Origin: Prostheceraeus crozeri
Taxonomy: Eukaryota > Platyhelminthes > Polycladida > Euryleptidae
Assembly: GCA_907163375.1 (NCBI GenBank)
Contig: CAJQUW010004639.1
Location: 24,746 to 88,745 of the forward strand
DNA length: 64,000 nucleotides
Direction of reading: 5' to 3'
Shown here: one piece after another, positions 50,941 through 61,347 of the stretch
How the letters are laid out: each line of letters opens with the position of its first letter
How positions within the stretch are numbered: position 1 is the first letter of the stretch
Program-made: the position numbers and the translations under genes
The notes under the pieces: model-generated
The model's input: the letters and a program-made list of their open reading frames with translations, nothing else
Told to the model about the DNA's origin: nothing
The model's database searches: none

Positions 50941-50950
50941 TATTTATATA
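50941..50950 (-). promoter_or_regulatory. TATA box of the right-end gene and likely of the late block, element B
   Basis: CTATATAAATAG on the minus strand about 100 bp before the ATG; probably drives the terminal gene and perhaps the genes beyond. Confidence 0.65.
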
Positions 50951-51077
50951 GAAATGCTTGATTCTCATTAGATGATGATCCTCATTGGACAATAACATCA
51001 AGCTGATTCCAAATCTGGACTCCGTTTACCAATCCGAGCCTTCATTCGCCCGCTGGAGCTGTTTCTTGGGAAATTCT

Positions 51078-51731
51078 AACTCTGTCGTTTTTCGTCAATC
51101 TCCCAAAATCTTAAATGGCGTCTCACATCTAAACGAAGACAGATATGAACAAGCCGATTCTTTCAGTGAATTTGTCTCACTCTTACCTTTCAAACGAGCT
51201 ATTGCACGACAAAATCCGTCCACTAGAAGCAAAGTTGGAAGGTCGGTGCCGAGGGGGGGGGGACGTCAGCGAAAATTTTTTCTCTCCGATTGCGTTCAAA
51301 TTTACCATACCGATGCAGAATTTCACGCTGAATCCGAATCTGGCCTCCGTTTTCCCATCCGATGCTTTGTTTTGGCGCTACAGCCCAAAACGTCCCAAAT
51401 TCTAACTCTGTCGTTTTTCGAAAAATGTTGAAAATTTTTTCTCTCCGATTGCTTTCAAATTCACCATACCGATGCAGAATTTCACGCTGAATCCAAATCT
51501 GGCCTCCGTTTTCACATCCGAGCACTGCTTCCACTCGAAACAGCCCATTTTACAACCCAACATTCAGCAGATTGCACGAAAAACATCACACACTATAGCC
51601 TCAAGACAAAACCTGGCTGTCGCCCAAGACCACCACGACACTCTTGTCGTTCCAGAGGGGGGGGACGTCAGTGACCATTTTTCGATGGCGGCCATCTTGC
51701 GCGGTCCAGAAGTGGAGTTTTACTTACTACT
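51078..51731 (-). repeat. Right terminal inverted repeat of element B
   Basis: Reverse complement of 29360-30020, including the two GACGTCA plus G-tract motifs (51262, 51664). Ends TTACTTACTACT followed by the CTCTTC duplication at 51732-51737. Confidence 0.9.
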
Positions 51732-51737
51732 CTCTTC
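51732..51737. repeat. Right target-site duplication of element B
   Basis: CTCTTC versus CTCATC on the left. Confidence 0.7.
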
Positions 51738-52427
51738 GAACGCACGGCGGTCGTCCTCATAGAAATTGATAACAATAAAACCTCTAGAATGGAAGTAAAG
51801 CTTCATGCAATACACAATGGTGGCACAAAAATCGCACGCATTTTCACTTAGATGCACTTGTCAACGACTGTATCATTGGGTTAGAATCAGTCACATGTGC
51901 AATTATAAGCTTTTCATTGGTTCTTCATGCTCCAACTTAGTTCCCCCGGATGTGCCGTGACCTTGAGTCAATTTCCATTCTAGTCAACTTCAGATAAACA
52001 ATCTATTTCTATGGTCGAACTGGTCGGTTGTGCACTCTTGCTGTCTATCGAGCTATATAAGTCTGTAAAATAGATTCTGATGGCCCCTGTGGTCTATGCG
52101 CGTGGTTTTTTACATTCGCTGGGATCGTTGTTCCTTAGTCTTCGAGTTTCTGGCGTTGATTTTTCACGTTTTTGCCACATCTGTCGGTAATTTGGGATTA
52201 TTTGTGGATTCTATTGTCAGGTAGCGTAAATGCTGTTCCATGCTTGTCATCGCCTCTGTGTCCATATATTCCAATGCACTGCGCATTCATCTACGTCATC
52301 GTTCGCAGTGTCGTATTCTCCATATTGACTTTTCGTATTGATTGTTGGTGTACTGACCAGCTGGTATTGTCAGCTGCTGAATCAGCTGTTATTGAAGCGT
52401 CAGCAAAAAGCACCTGTTCGAAGAAAG
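51738..52427. other. Stretch without recognisable genes
   Basis: Flanking DNA between element B and the fold-back element; nothing recognised. Confidence 0.4.
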
Positions 52428-52949
52428 CCGGTGTAACAGTTTATTTTTGCTCCCTGACAAAATTTACTCCCCAGTAAATTTTTCCTAGGAAATTTTTACT
52501 CCCCCAGTAAAATTTGCCTAGGAAATATTTACTCCCCCCTGACAAAATTTACTCCCCCAGTAAATTTGGCCTAGAATATTCTACTCCCTAGTAAATTTAG
52601 CCTATCGGATGCAGTTTGACTCGCTGATTTCAAATCTGTCATTGTTATCCCACAAAAACCCAGTTTTTGCTCAGTAAATGCGATTTTACTTTTTTGGAAG
52701 TCAGTTTGTGAAGTTAGCGGAACAATTTTTTGTTACTGACTACTGTTTTCTTCAATTCATGCTAGTCCCATCAATTTGAGGTTCCTAAGAACGAATCTGC
52801 AATCAGAATTGTGAAATTCTATCTCATATCAGAGATATCTAACTCTTTACTGGGGGAGTAAATTTTGTCAGGGGGGAAGTAAAAATATCCTAGGAAAAAT
52901 TTACTGGGGAGTAAATTTTGGCGGGAGTAAAAATTGACTGGCACACCGG
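52428..52949 (-). mobile_element. Non-autonomous fold-back/MITE-like element, copy 2
   Basis: Reverse-complement copy of 24880-25415. It starts CCGGTGTAACAG and ends ACACCGG, with the same unique core at about 52595-52800 and an extra 40 bp near 52805-52850. Confidence 0.8.
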
Positions 52950-53720
52950 CCGTGAGAAACGCAAGAAACTGTTGGCCTTGCCTAATTTTTCTCAAGAAAA
53001 TGTGGTCTGGACCATAGAGTGGGTATATTAGGTAGTAATGCAGATGGAAAATTTTGAAATTTATTTTTCGGTGATTGACGTCTCTTCCTTTGTTTTGGAG
53101 ACTTATCATAGTCGTTTGAAAAGACTATGTAACATTCAAAGACCGGATACTTCTCTATCATCCCTGTATGTTAACTTTTGGAACCAACTGCACCTTTTCC
53201 ATGTCTAATCAGATCTTTCCAAATGAATTTCAGACATAAGATGGATTTCAGATTTCTCTAGCTGAATTTCAGATATCTGTCAACTTTGAAAAGATCTTAA
53301 ATTCAACTGGAGATCTTCAATTCATCTGGATCATATCTGAATTTCATTTGGGCAGATCTGAAATCGATTTGGAATTATCTGAACCATCCGAAGATGTGTA
53401 TCCTCAACGAAGATATCGGACGATAAGCCAGAAGTTAGAAGCTATCATAGATATTCTTTTACTCATCACAGATATCTTAAGTTTCCAAATATCTCACGAG
53501 TTTACAGTCTTTATATCTTCCAATTTGGTCGCTCATGTATATAATGCTGCGTGGACTGTGTGCTTGCTTCACATATATTCATCAACATATGGAGATACGA
53601 TCAACACTTTCAAGCTAACAAGCAAACTCCAAAATAAAGTATATTGTTACCAGCTTACGAGTATTTATAACGCTATGATTGCAATCAAAAGGCGTTGTTG
53701 CCAGGTTAAATTTCTATTGA
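52950..53720. other. Stretch without recognisable genes
   Basis: Contains a low-complexity zone at 53220-53400 built from AGATCTGAATTTCA-like words; no gene supported. Confidence 0.4.
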
Positions 53721-53728
53721 AATAATGC

Positions 53729-53772
53729 AAAAAACCCTGGCAAGAATGTCGTAATTCTTGCCAGGTTTTTTT
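53729..53772. repeat. Perfect hairpin downstream of the tyrosine recombinase gene
   Basis: CCTGGCAAGAAT and ATTCTTGCCAGG around a 6-nt loop, flanked by A6 and T7: the shape of a bacterial rho-independent terminator. It lies about 75 bp beyond the stop of the recombinase gene. Confidence 0.85.
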
Positions 53773-53846
53773 GTGATAATCATGAAAGGCTATAACTAGG
53801 AATCATAAACATAGAAATAGTAACAAATATCAACACGGGAATTCAT

Positions 53847-55240
53847 CTATGAATGAAAGTTAAACGAACAATCTTTGAACTGGTCGTTAAAATGAAAATT
53901 GATGTTCGATCCTTGAGGCACATGAATGGAACGTTCAACAGGATCGTCATTTCTTATTACTACATTCCTATCTTCCGTTTCATCTCTCATTCTTTTATCT
54001 GATGATGTCATGGCTTTGGTTAAGGCATCGGAAATCTTCCTCTTTTCGGCATCTTTTTTTCGCATATAACGGGTAACACTTTCTGAATCTTTGTGTCCAG
54101 TTGCTGTTGCGATCTGGGTAGGAGTAAAGCCCTGTGCATCCAACTCACTCACCACTGTGACCTGAACACAGTGGTTGGTGTAAACCTTTTTGAGACCGGC
54201 AGAAGTTGAAATTGTTTTCATGAACTCTCCAATCGCATCTCTTCCTACTCGGGATTTGTTCGAATACCAAAGATGGGATTTCATCCAGCCTTTCAATGGT
54301 CTAGGAAATAAACATTCGTTTGTTGGAGAGCACTTTGAAATATACATAATGAAAGCTGTTACAGGGCATGCATGAGTGTCATTAGGAGCATCATACATTC
54401 TTGCATTTTTTAAATCTTGAAATTCTTTTTGACTTAAAGAGGCTTTGACATTCTTGGACAGAGTCTGATGATTCACGAAGAAATATTGTCTACCAGCTTC
54501 ATCAGTTTCCAAACTGAAAGAATTCATGTTCAGTTGAGAAACCGTTTCTCGGCCGCGGAAACAAAAGTAGTACACGATGTTGTACCAGACCTCGTGTTGT
54601 AGCTTGACAGGCGTACTTCGATCAAAGTATTCATTGAATTTTTCCAAATCACCCTCTGATATTGCTTCGAATGATTTACTTTTTTTCCATTGCGTAACGA
54701 TTTTCCGATCATTGTCCTCAGCATAGCATTTGCTCGAGTAAATTCCTTGTCAGTTAAAATATTTATACTTCGATCGACTTGAGGAGATGTAATGTAGCGA
54801 TGAATGGCAGCTCGAATTCCAATAAGGCTTCTGGGAGCGTACGGACTGCCGTCTTTACATTTCAAACTAAAATAAAATAACCGAAGATACTTGTTTAAAA
54901 ATGAAACCGGCATATTTTCAATATTCTCAGATAGTCCTTTGGATGTTAAAAACAATTTCAACTTTGCTACGTGCTGGTTAGTACTGTATTTTGTTGATGT
55001 AGGGATTCCTTCTTCTTCTGCCTTGTCCATTTCTTTCATAATTTCATCTTCAAGATCTTTGAATTCTTCCTCCACTTTGTCTGCGTTCTTAAAATCCTCC
55101 ATTAATTCATTAAACATATCGGAATCTAATTCGACAACATAGCGTTCATTGCTTTCATTTGTTACCCACTTCACTTCATCATCGTTCAACCCACTGATTT
55201 GTTGATTAGGTATATTGTCCATTTTCAGTAAGCCTGCCAT
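53847..55240 (-). pseudogene. Crypton-type tyrosine recombinase (DUF3504/KIAA1958-like)
   Basis: About 465 codons in two frames that meet at an A-run near 54690 (a frameshift). The N-terminal half has a helical SAM-like core-binding region (VAKLKLFLTSKGLSE, SPYAPRSLIGIRAAIHRY). The C-terminal half has the recombinase catalytic region: FCFRGRETVSQL (Arg I), YTNHCVQVTVVSEL (the His-x-x-Arg box, with Gln in place of Arg), and TGHKDSESVTRYMRK (His and the Tyr nucleophile). The family gives Crypton transposons and several domesticated animal genes. The lost second Arg and the frameshift argue against activity. Hairpins lie close to both ends of the gene. Confidence 0.8.
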
Positions 55241-55289
55241 TTTTTAAACCAAGAGTTTTAAGCGCAAGTAGATAACTAAATAATGAAGA

Positions 55290-55370
55290 TATATTACCTT
55301 TCAAATGACAGCTTAAATCGTCGGCGCGTAGCGCCAGACGATTTAGGCTGATCATTTGAAAGGTAATATA
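55290..55370. repeat. 40-bp-arm hairpin upstream of the tyrosine recombinase gene
   Basis: TATATTACCTTTCAAATGA on the left pairs with TCATTTGAAAGGTAATATA on the right. Inner arms TAAATCGTC/GACGATTTA and GGCGC/GCGCC continue the stem with a few mismatches around a 3-nt loop. It begins about 50 bp before the recombinase start codon. Confidence 0.85.
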
Positions 55371-55605
55371 TGCCTTGTTACTGAACTAAATCTATAACAT
55401 CAAAAATCCAAGATTTTGATCTGTAAATGATTGAAGTCAATGATGATTTTCTACAGAGCCCATGCAGCTCAGAACATTAAAGCATGTCAAGCTTGAGATA
55501 TCTACTAATCGTAATTGTGAAACATAGGAATCTCCTCAATGCCATTTTCAATGGGAACGAGAAGATGGATAGTGAAATGCTCCTACCTCAATGGTATCAT
55601 ATAGC

Positions 55606-55647
55606 AAATTAGACGGCCTTAATCATGCAATTAAGGCCGTCTAATTT
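55606..55647. repeat. Perfect 18-bp hairpin
   Basis: AAATTAGACGGCCTTAAT, loop CATGCA, ATTAAGGCCGTCTAATTT. It is not part of any recognised element and lies 100 bp before the Penelope-like fragment. Confidence 0.9.
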
Positions 55648-55750
55648 GGAATTGGAGCTATATAAACGACTTTCATAGAAAAATGACATGTGAAATATCG
55701 GCGGACAACCCTACTTACTCAGTAGCAATTTATTCTCGTACATAACAAAA

Positions 55751-56611
55751 ATGAGGCAATTGAGTTTCATCAGAAACAGTCAACATGACAATATCAAATT
55801 TGACATCGAATATCCAAAAGATAATAAGTCTATAAGTCTTTTGGACTTTTCTGTAACAATGGATCAACAACATGGACCGACATTTGAATTCTATAAAAAG
55901 AAACAAAAGAAAGATCTATTCGTTCATTCAGAATCTCATCTTTCATCGAACTCAAAATTGAGCATCATACGAAATGAAAGAGAAAGGATCAACATGAGGT
56001 GCAGCTCAACAGATACAAGAACTGTCCATGAAAAGAATTTTGATAGAATACTTAAAATCAACGGATATGGTGACAATTTCATTAAAAAATCAAAGCAACA
56101 GAAAAAATCGAAGAAGTTGAATTGCGAGCCAGTATACCTGAAATTGATTACATCTCAGATGAAGTTGACATTTCCATCAAAAGAATTTTCAAGAGAGAAG
56201 GAATAGATGTGAGACTAGCCCACAAATCAAGAACTTTGAGGAATGCACTAAGAAAACCGAAAGTCAGACATACTGCATGTTCCATGACAAATTGTAAAAT
56301 GCAGTCAACGAACCTTTGTTTTCGCAAAAACGTTGTATATCAGTACAAGTGCAACTCATGCAGCCAAACTTACATCGGAAGCACTACAAGACCACTACAT
56401 CATCGCATCAAAGAGCATCTCACTCGCAACACATCATCAATTTACAAACACAGCAAAATGCAACAACAGTGCCTTAACCATACAAGTAATCGGATCGGCG
56501 AATGATGAAGCTAACCTAAGGATTAAAAAAAAGCCATCCTGATACGGAAACATAGACCTAACATCAACAACAAAGAAGAATGCAATTCAATGAACGATTT
56601 CCTTTTTACAT
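55751..56611 (+). mobile_element. Penelope-like element fragment (RT end plus GIY-YIG)
   Basis: 55751-56206 gives the RT C-terminal part (KSISLLDFSVTMDQQHG, TFEFYKKKQKKDLFVHS, RERINMRCSS). 56210-56560 gives the GIY-YIG domain (NVVYQYKCNSCSQTYIGST, then RIKEHLTRN). A CCTGAAGATGACTATG motif with GAAATATCCG at 56785-56820 resembles the end tag of such elements. Several frame breaks; 5' RT motifs missing. Confidence 0.8.
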
Positions 56612-57901
56612 AGATACCTCATGTGGTTGGGTGGTTGGGTGGTTGGGGAGGCTTAGATGGACTCCAGAACTCAGCTCTGACGATATCTTCTGAGTTTCAT
56701 CTCTTTATGTAATAGATTTTGCCAATTCATAATTTGAACCATACTGTCTATCAGCCTGTTTTCATTCCTTAGTTCTATATGTTTACCTGAAGATGACTAT
56801 GTGCAATAGTTGAAATATCCGTATTGTGTTAATTTTCTGAACAACTCTAATTATAATTTCCATCAACATTCCTTGATTTTTCCACACTTACTTTGTCAAA
56901 ATGAATCAAGGCCTTTTCACAAATCAGTAACAATGATATTTGTGACATGCTGATGCATGCAATTATTCAAATCTATTTGAATGTTACTGCTTCCATAGCT
57001 ATGCGCTACACGACAACATTCATAGACATGAATATAGTAAATATTGGCATATATCTATAATAAAATACTAATTGTCAGTTGCGGTCAGTTGTTATGCATT
57101 ATAGTTGAGACTAAAGGTCTTTATACATAACAGTAAGTACTCAGTCATTGACATCTATTCAACCATTTCTACGATTCAGCTCTTGCTTCCAAGCGCTACG
57201 CGCTTGGAAATCATGCCTAAAATTCTGGTCTTTGATTCCTACATTATTTTTGCTCCAGATCTTTCACATTGCATGAAATTATACCCCTTTTGTAAAGCAA
57301 GATTCACGTTATCCCAAACGGTGTCTGTGTGATAATTAAAAATGCTAACAAAATGGCACAAGCCACTGGTGGCAAAGGAATGTTCAAAAATCCACGGACG
57401 GAGATCGTATTGCTATTATCGCTTTAATCGAAATAATGATGAAATCAAAAGTTTTACGCCCAATCTATTGGTACGTAGCTGCCTCGGCAGTGGAAGCGCT
57501 CAAATGATAGGGCCTACCAAAAAAATCAAGACTTTCAAAATTTTCCTTAATTTTCCACGGAAAATTTTGATTCACTAATATTAGGTAGAGTGGATATAAC
57601 TCCGCATTTATTAAATCCCCAATGTGTATACACTTTCGATTTTATTAAATGAACTGAAGGCGGATACAAGTGATATTGTTGTAATATCTCACTCTATGAG
57701 ATTGGACATATTTCTATTCTTTAACTTTGTTTGAATATGTTCATGGTTTGAATATACATACACTTTTCTTATGCGTGTATGCTGTGTTTTTAGCCGAGAA
57801 CCCATGTACCCTTTATATTGTGCATGCTAATGTGTACACTGATTAATGCAGCATAGAGGTGTAAAGACAGCAGCTTAGATTAGATTAGATCGGATATTAC
57901 A
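56612..57901. other. Stretch without recognisable genes
   Basis: Contains a GGTTGGGT microsatellite (56626-56652), the possible Penelope-like tail, and a 10-bp hairpin at 57187-57209. The last few hundred bases may hold the leader or a degraded LTR of the Gypsy remnant. No gene supported. Confidence 0.45.
57187..57209. repeat. Perfect 10-bp hairpin TTCCAAGCGC-TAC-GCGCTTGGAA
   Basis: Ten-base arms with a TAC loop. The core GCGCTACGCGC is the reverse complement of the GCGCGTAGCGC core of the hairpin at 55290-55370. Confidence 0.85.
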
Positions 57902-60900
57902 ATGGCGACGGGAACGGCTACTACAGCAATAGAGAACCGTGATTTAAGAGCCACACCTCTTCACCCTAGCGGCGATGCTGCTGCCACAGGCATGCAGTGG
58001 GAAGAGTGGATAGAGGGGATTGAAACTGAATTCAGATTTCGTAGGACTAGTGATCCAGAAGATAGAAAGGATGCTGTCCTGATTTACGGAGGGCCAGAGG
58101 TAAGGCGTTTGGCTAAGCACCTCCCAGACTCCACCACTTTACCCAAGGGTGTGACAAAAGATGTATACACTACACTGAAATGTAAGCTAGACAATCATTT
58201 CATGAGAAAGATTAATACCCAGCACATGAAGTTTCTGTTTAACAAGATGCAACCCAATAGGCATGAACCAATGGGTAATTATGCTGCGCGGCTCAGAGAA
58301 AAAGCCAATTATTGTGATTTTGTTGATAGTGATGACAGGATACTTGAGCACATTATTCAAACCACTGATGACAAGACACTTATCAAAAACGCTGTGAATA
58401 AAAGATGGAAACTCGATCAGCTTCTAGAGGAAGCGCAGCAGATGGAGGCCATGACAGATCAACTTAACGACATGAAATTATCGGAAGATAGGGATTCCAA
58501 AACCATCGCGAAAATCAGAAATCGTCCACATAGCTCATAACAAGCTAGGCCTAATTTTAGCAAGCCAAACCAAAACAGGACCCCCTGCGGTTATTGTGGT
58601 CAGTCAGGCCATGGAATTCTAGATATTAACACCTGGAATGATCACTTCCCAAATTTCTTCCTTTCGCTTTACGATTCGAGGCCAATGACTTATCGAAGCA
58701 GCGAAGAGATTTCCTCACCGTTGCTTGCAATGTCCGCCGGGTAGCCGCACTCTGGTCTGTATACAAGTAAGGAGTGGAAGCTGTATTGGTGATTCATCAA
58801 ATGTTCCATGGTCAGGCACACACGAGAAGGGGAGAAATTGTCCTGCCTACGGCAAGAAGTGCCATAAGTGCGGCGGGTTGAACCACTGGGCCATTGTTTG
58901 TAAATCCAGCAAGCCTAACCAGAATCAGAGCCAGAAGTTTAATAAGCAGAAGAAATCCGTTAGGAAGTTGGAAGAAGCAGAGAACGAGACTAGTTCAGAT
59001 GATGAATTTTTTCGGGTGAAACAGATAGGCATGCAAAAGAAATCCCAGAAATTTGACAAATTGATTACTGTTCATGTCGCAGATGTGAAAACACTTATAG
59101 AACCTGACACAGGCTCAGAAGTCAATGTCATGGATGAGCACCAGTTCAAAGCACTGACCAACAGATCACCAAGTACACTAGTACTGAAACCTTCCACTGT
59201 TAGGTTGAAAACCGTCCAGAAAGAGCTACTAGTGAAGAGAGAGATAGAGACCACTATCAAGAACATAACTTGCGGAACGACTGCTAAATTCGTTATCGTC
59301 AAGGGCAAACTAGAATCTCCATCCCTACTAAGCAGAGACACCTTAGAAACATTAGGGATGTTGAAGATAAACCTCACGGTGAATTTGCCTGCGAGAATCA
59401 CCTCAGGATACGCCTCATTAAGAATGAGCCTACAGATCGCGAGGCAATAATAGCGGAGTACGAGGAAGTCTTCGAGGGCATACGCCACATCCGAGACAAG
59501 AAAAATAACCTCGAGATATATGCACACTTCCACATGAAAGATGACGCAGAACCGATCGCACAGAAGCCCAGACCAGTCCCATTCTACCTCCAGAATCCAC
59601 TCAAAGCATTGCCTAGATGAATGTGTAGAAAATGGAATTTACGAGCGCATCCCAGATAATGAAGCCATTAGTTGGTGTTCACCATTAGTCATCATGCCGA
59701 AGCCAAGATACCGAGATGAACAAGAATTACAGTCCAATATGATCCGTGCATGCATAGATCTGAGAGCACCAAATAAGGCCATGGAAAGAAACAGTATCAC
59801 TCAGGGCACCACAGTCGAGGACTTTACCCACAAATTCAGTGAATGCAAGATATTTTCGAAACTTGACATGAATCAAGGTTGCCACCAGCTTAGCCTTCAT
59901 CCAAAGTCGAGAAACATTGCCACGTTCAGCACACCTTGGGGCAACATGCGCCCAACCAGATTGATATGCGGAGCGAAATCAGCCCAAGATAGCTTCAACG
60001 AAGTTGTTTACCGAATATTCGGCAATATCCCCAACTGTTTGAACCATGAAGACGACATCCTCATTGGCGGCAGAGACGAAGAGGAACATGCTAAAGCTCT
60101 GAAACAGGTCTTAAATCAAGCGAGAGATTTTGGCATCACATTCAACCGTCAGAAATGTCAGTTCGGTCTGAAAGAGATAGAATTTTACGGCTATAAGTTC
60201 TCTGATGATGGACTGCGACCGGCTCCCGAGAAGGTCAAACCCATCAAGGAATGCAGCATACCGGAATCTAAGTCAGAAGTCCGCAGTTTTCTAGGAATGA
60301 CTGGTTATTTATCAAAATTCATACCTAACTACTCGCACCTGACAGCTCCACTCCGTAACCTAACTCTGAAAGATAAGAAATTCCAGTGGACCGAGGTTGA
60401 AGACAAGGCATTTGAGAAACTGAAAGAGGCCACCACAGATGATGCTGCCGTGGCATTCTTTAACCCTAGATACCCTATTATCGTGAGAACTGAAGCGAGC
60501 TTCCATGAAGGTCTATCGGCAGGATTATTCCAGAAGACAGAATCAGGCATCAAGCCAGTTCATTTCATTAGCAGGTCGATGACTAGCACAAAGAGAAACT
60601 ACAGCCAGACCGAGAAAGATGCGTTATGCGTCCGATGGGCGAAAAACAGATTTCGCATGTACTTGCTAGGTGCACCGAAGTTCAAGATGCTTTGTTCGCA
60701 CAAGCCACTGATTCCACTTTTCAACAAGACGAAAGTGAACTTACCACCACGTCTTGAGAGGTGGATCATGGACATGCAGGATGTGGACTATGAAATGATC
60801 TACGAACCGGGCAGAGATGAAAGAAACCCCTGGACTACCTCTCAAGGCATCCATTAACTGAGACAGTTTCAGACTCCACCGAAAGATATGTCAGATGCAT

Positions 60901-61144
60901 CGTCACTCATGAACACACCGGCTTGAACGAGATTAGAAAAGAAACAGCTAGAGATCCACAACTGCAGAAGCTGAGAGAGACCATAAGGAGCGAATCATGG
61001 GAAGCTATGAGAATGGACCCCGATGTCATACCGTTCTATAGTCTTAAGACAGAAATCTATGAGGCTGACGGGCTTCTCTTCAGGATGATGTGGAAATGCT
61101 CTTTTGTATTACAACTCTGTGATTTATTGGAAGTGATGAATTAG
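57902..61144 (+). mobile_element. Gypsy-type LTR retroelement remnant, gag-pol without integrase
   Basis: Gag (57902-58540), zinc-knuckle region, aspartic protease region (about 59060-59200), reverse transcriptase and RNase H (59541-60857) and the start of the linker to integrase are recognisable in natural order. The integrase is absent; the element stops near the start of Polinton C. No LTR pair was found. It is an old fossil with several breaks. The integrase remnant at 25416-28378 may belong to a related family. Confidence 0.85.
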
Positions 61145-61347
61145 ATACTTGTTTGAATTTATGTCATTCCAAAAATATACACATTTTCGCTGTCACCCCC
61201 ATGCACGCTGGTTTTCAATGAAAACTTACTCGGGGCAGTAGATGCCAATATTACAAATCACGACATATTCTGGTGGCAGCGGTTCTAAAAATTGCTCACG
61301 AATAATTGATCTAGTTATTCCTACTTGCTTTACGTCACGCTGTAGTA

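Larger units (their letters stand above)
29360..51731. mobile_element. Polinton (Maverick) element B, full length
   Basis: About 22.4 kb. Both ends start AGTAGTAAGTAAAACTCC, have inverted repeats of about 650 bp and a 6-bp target duplication. It carries the full Polinton core set (polymerase B, integrase, protease, ATPase, capsid) plus about fifteen accessory genes. The gene set looks complete; about three or four genes are broken, so it is a recent fossil. The two terminal repeats differ only slightly, also implying youth. It is in inverted orientation to element A. Confidence 0.95.

Noticed and set aside
52172-52477. 101-codon plus-strand frame with hydrophobic start
   Set aside because: No family, no start context, and it runs into the fold-back element.
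53348-53725. 125-codon plus-strand frame
   Set aside because: Composition looks like translated AT-rich intergenic DNA, starts in a low-complexity repeat, no motif seen.
53729-53772. Bacterial rho-independent terminator, hence bacterial contamination
   Set aside because: Shape fits, but the surrounding sequence has introns and animal transposons; treated as a hairpin of unknown role.
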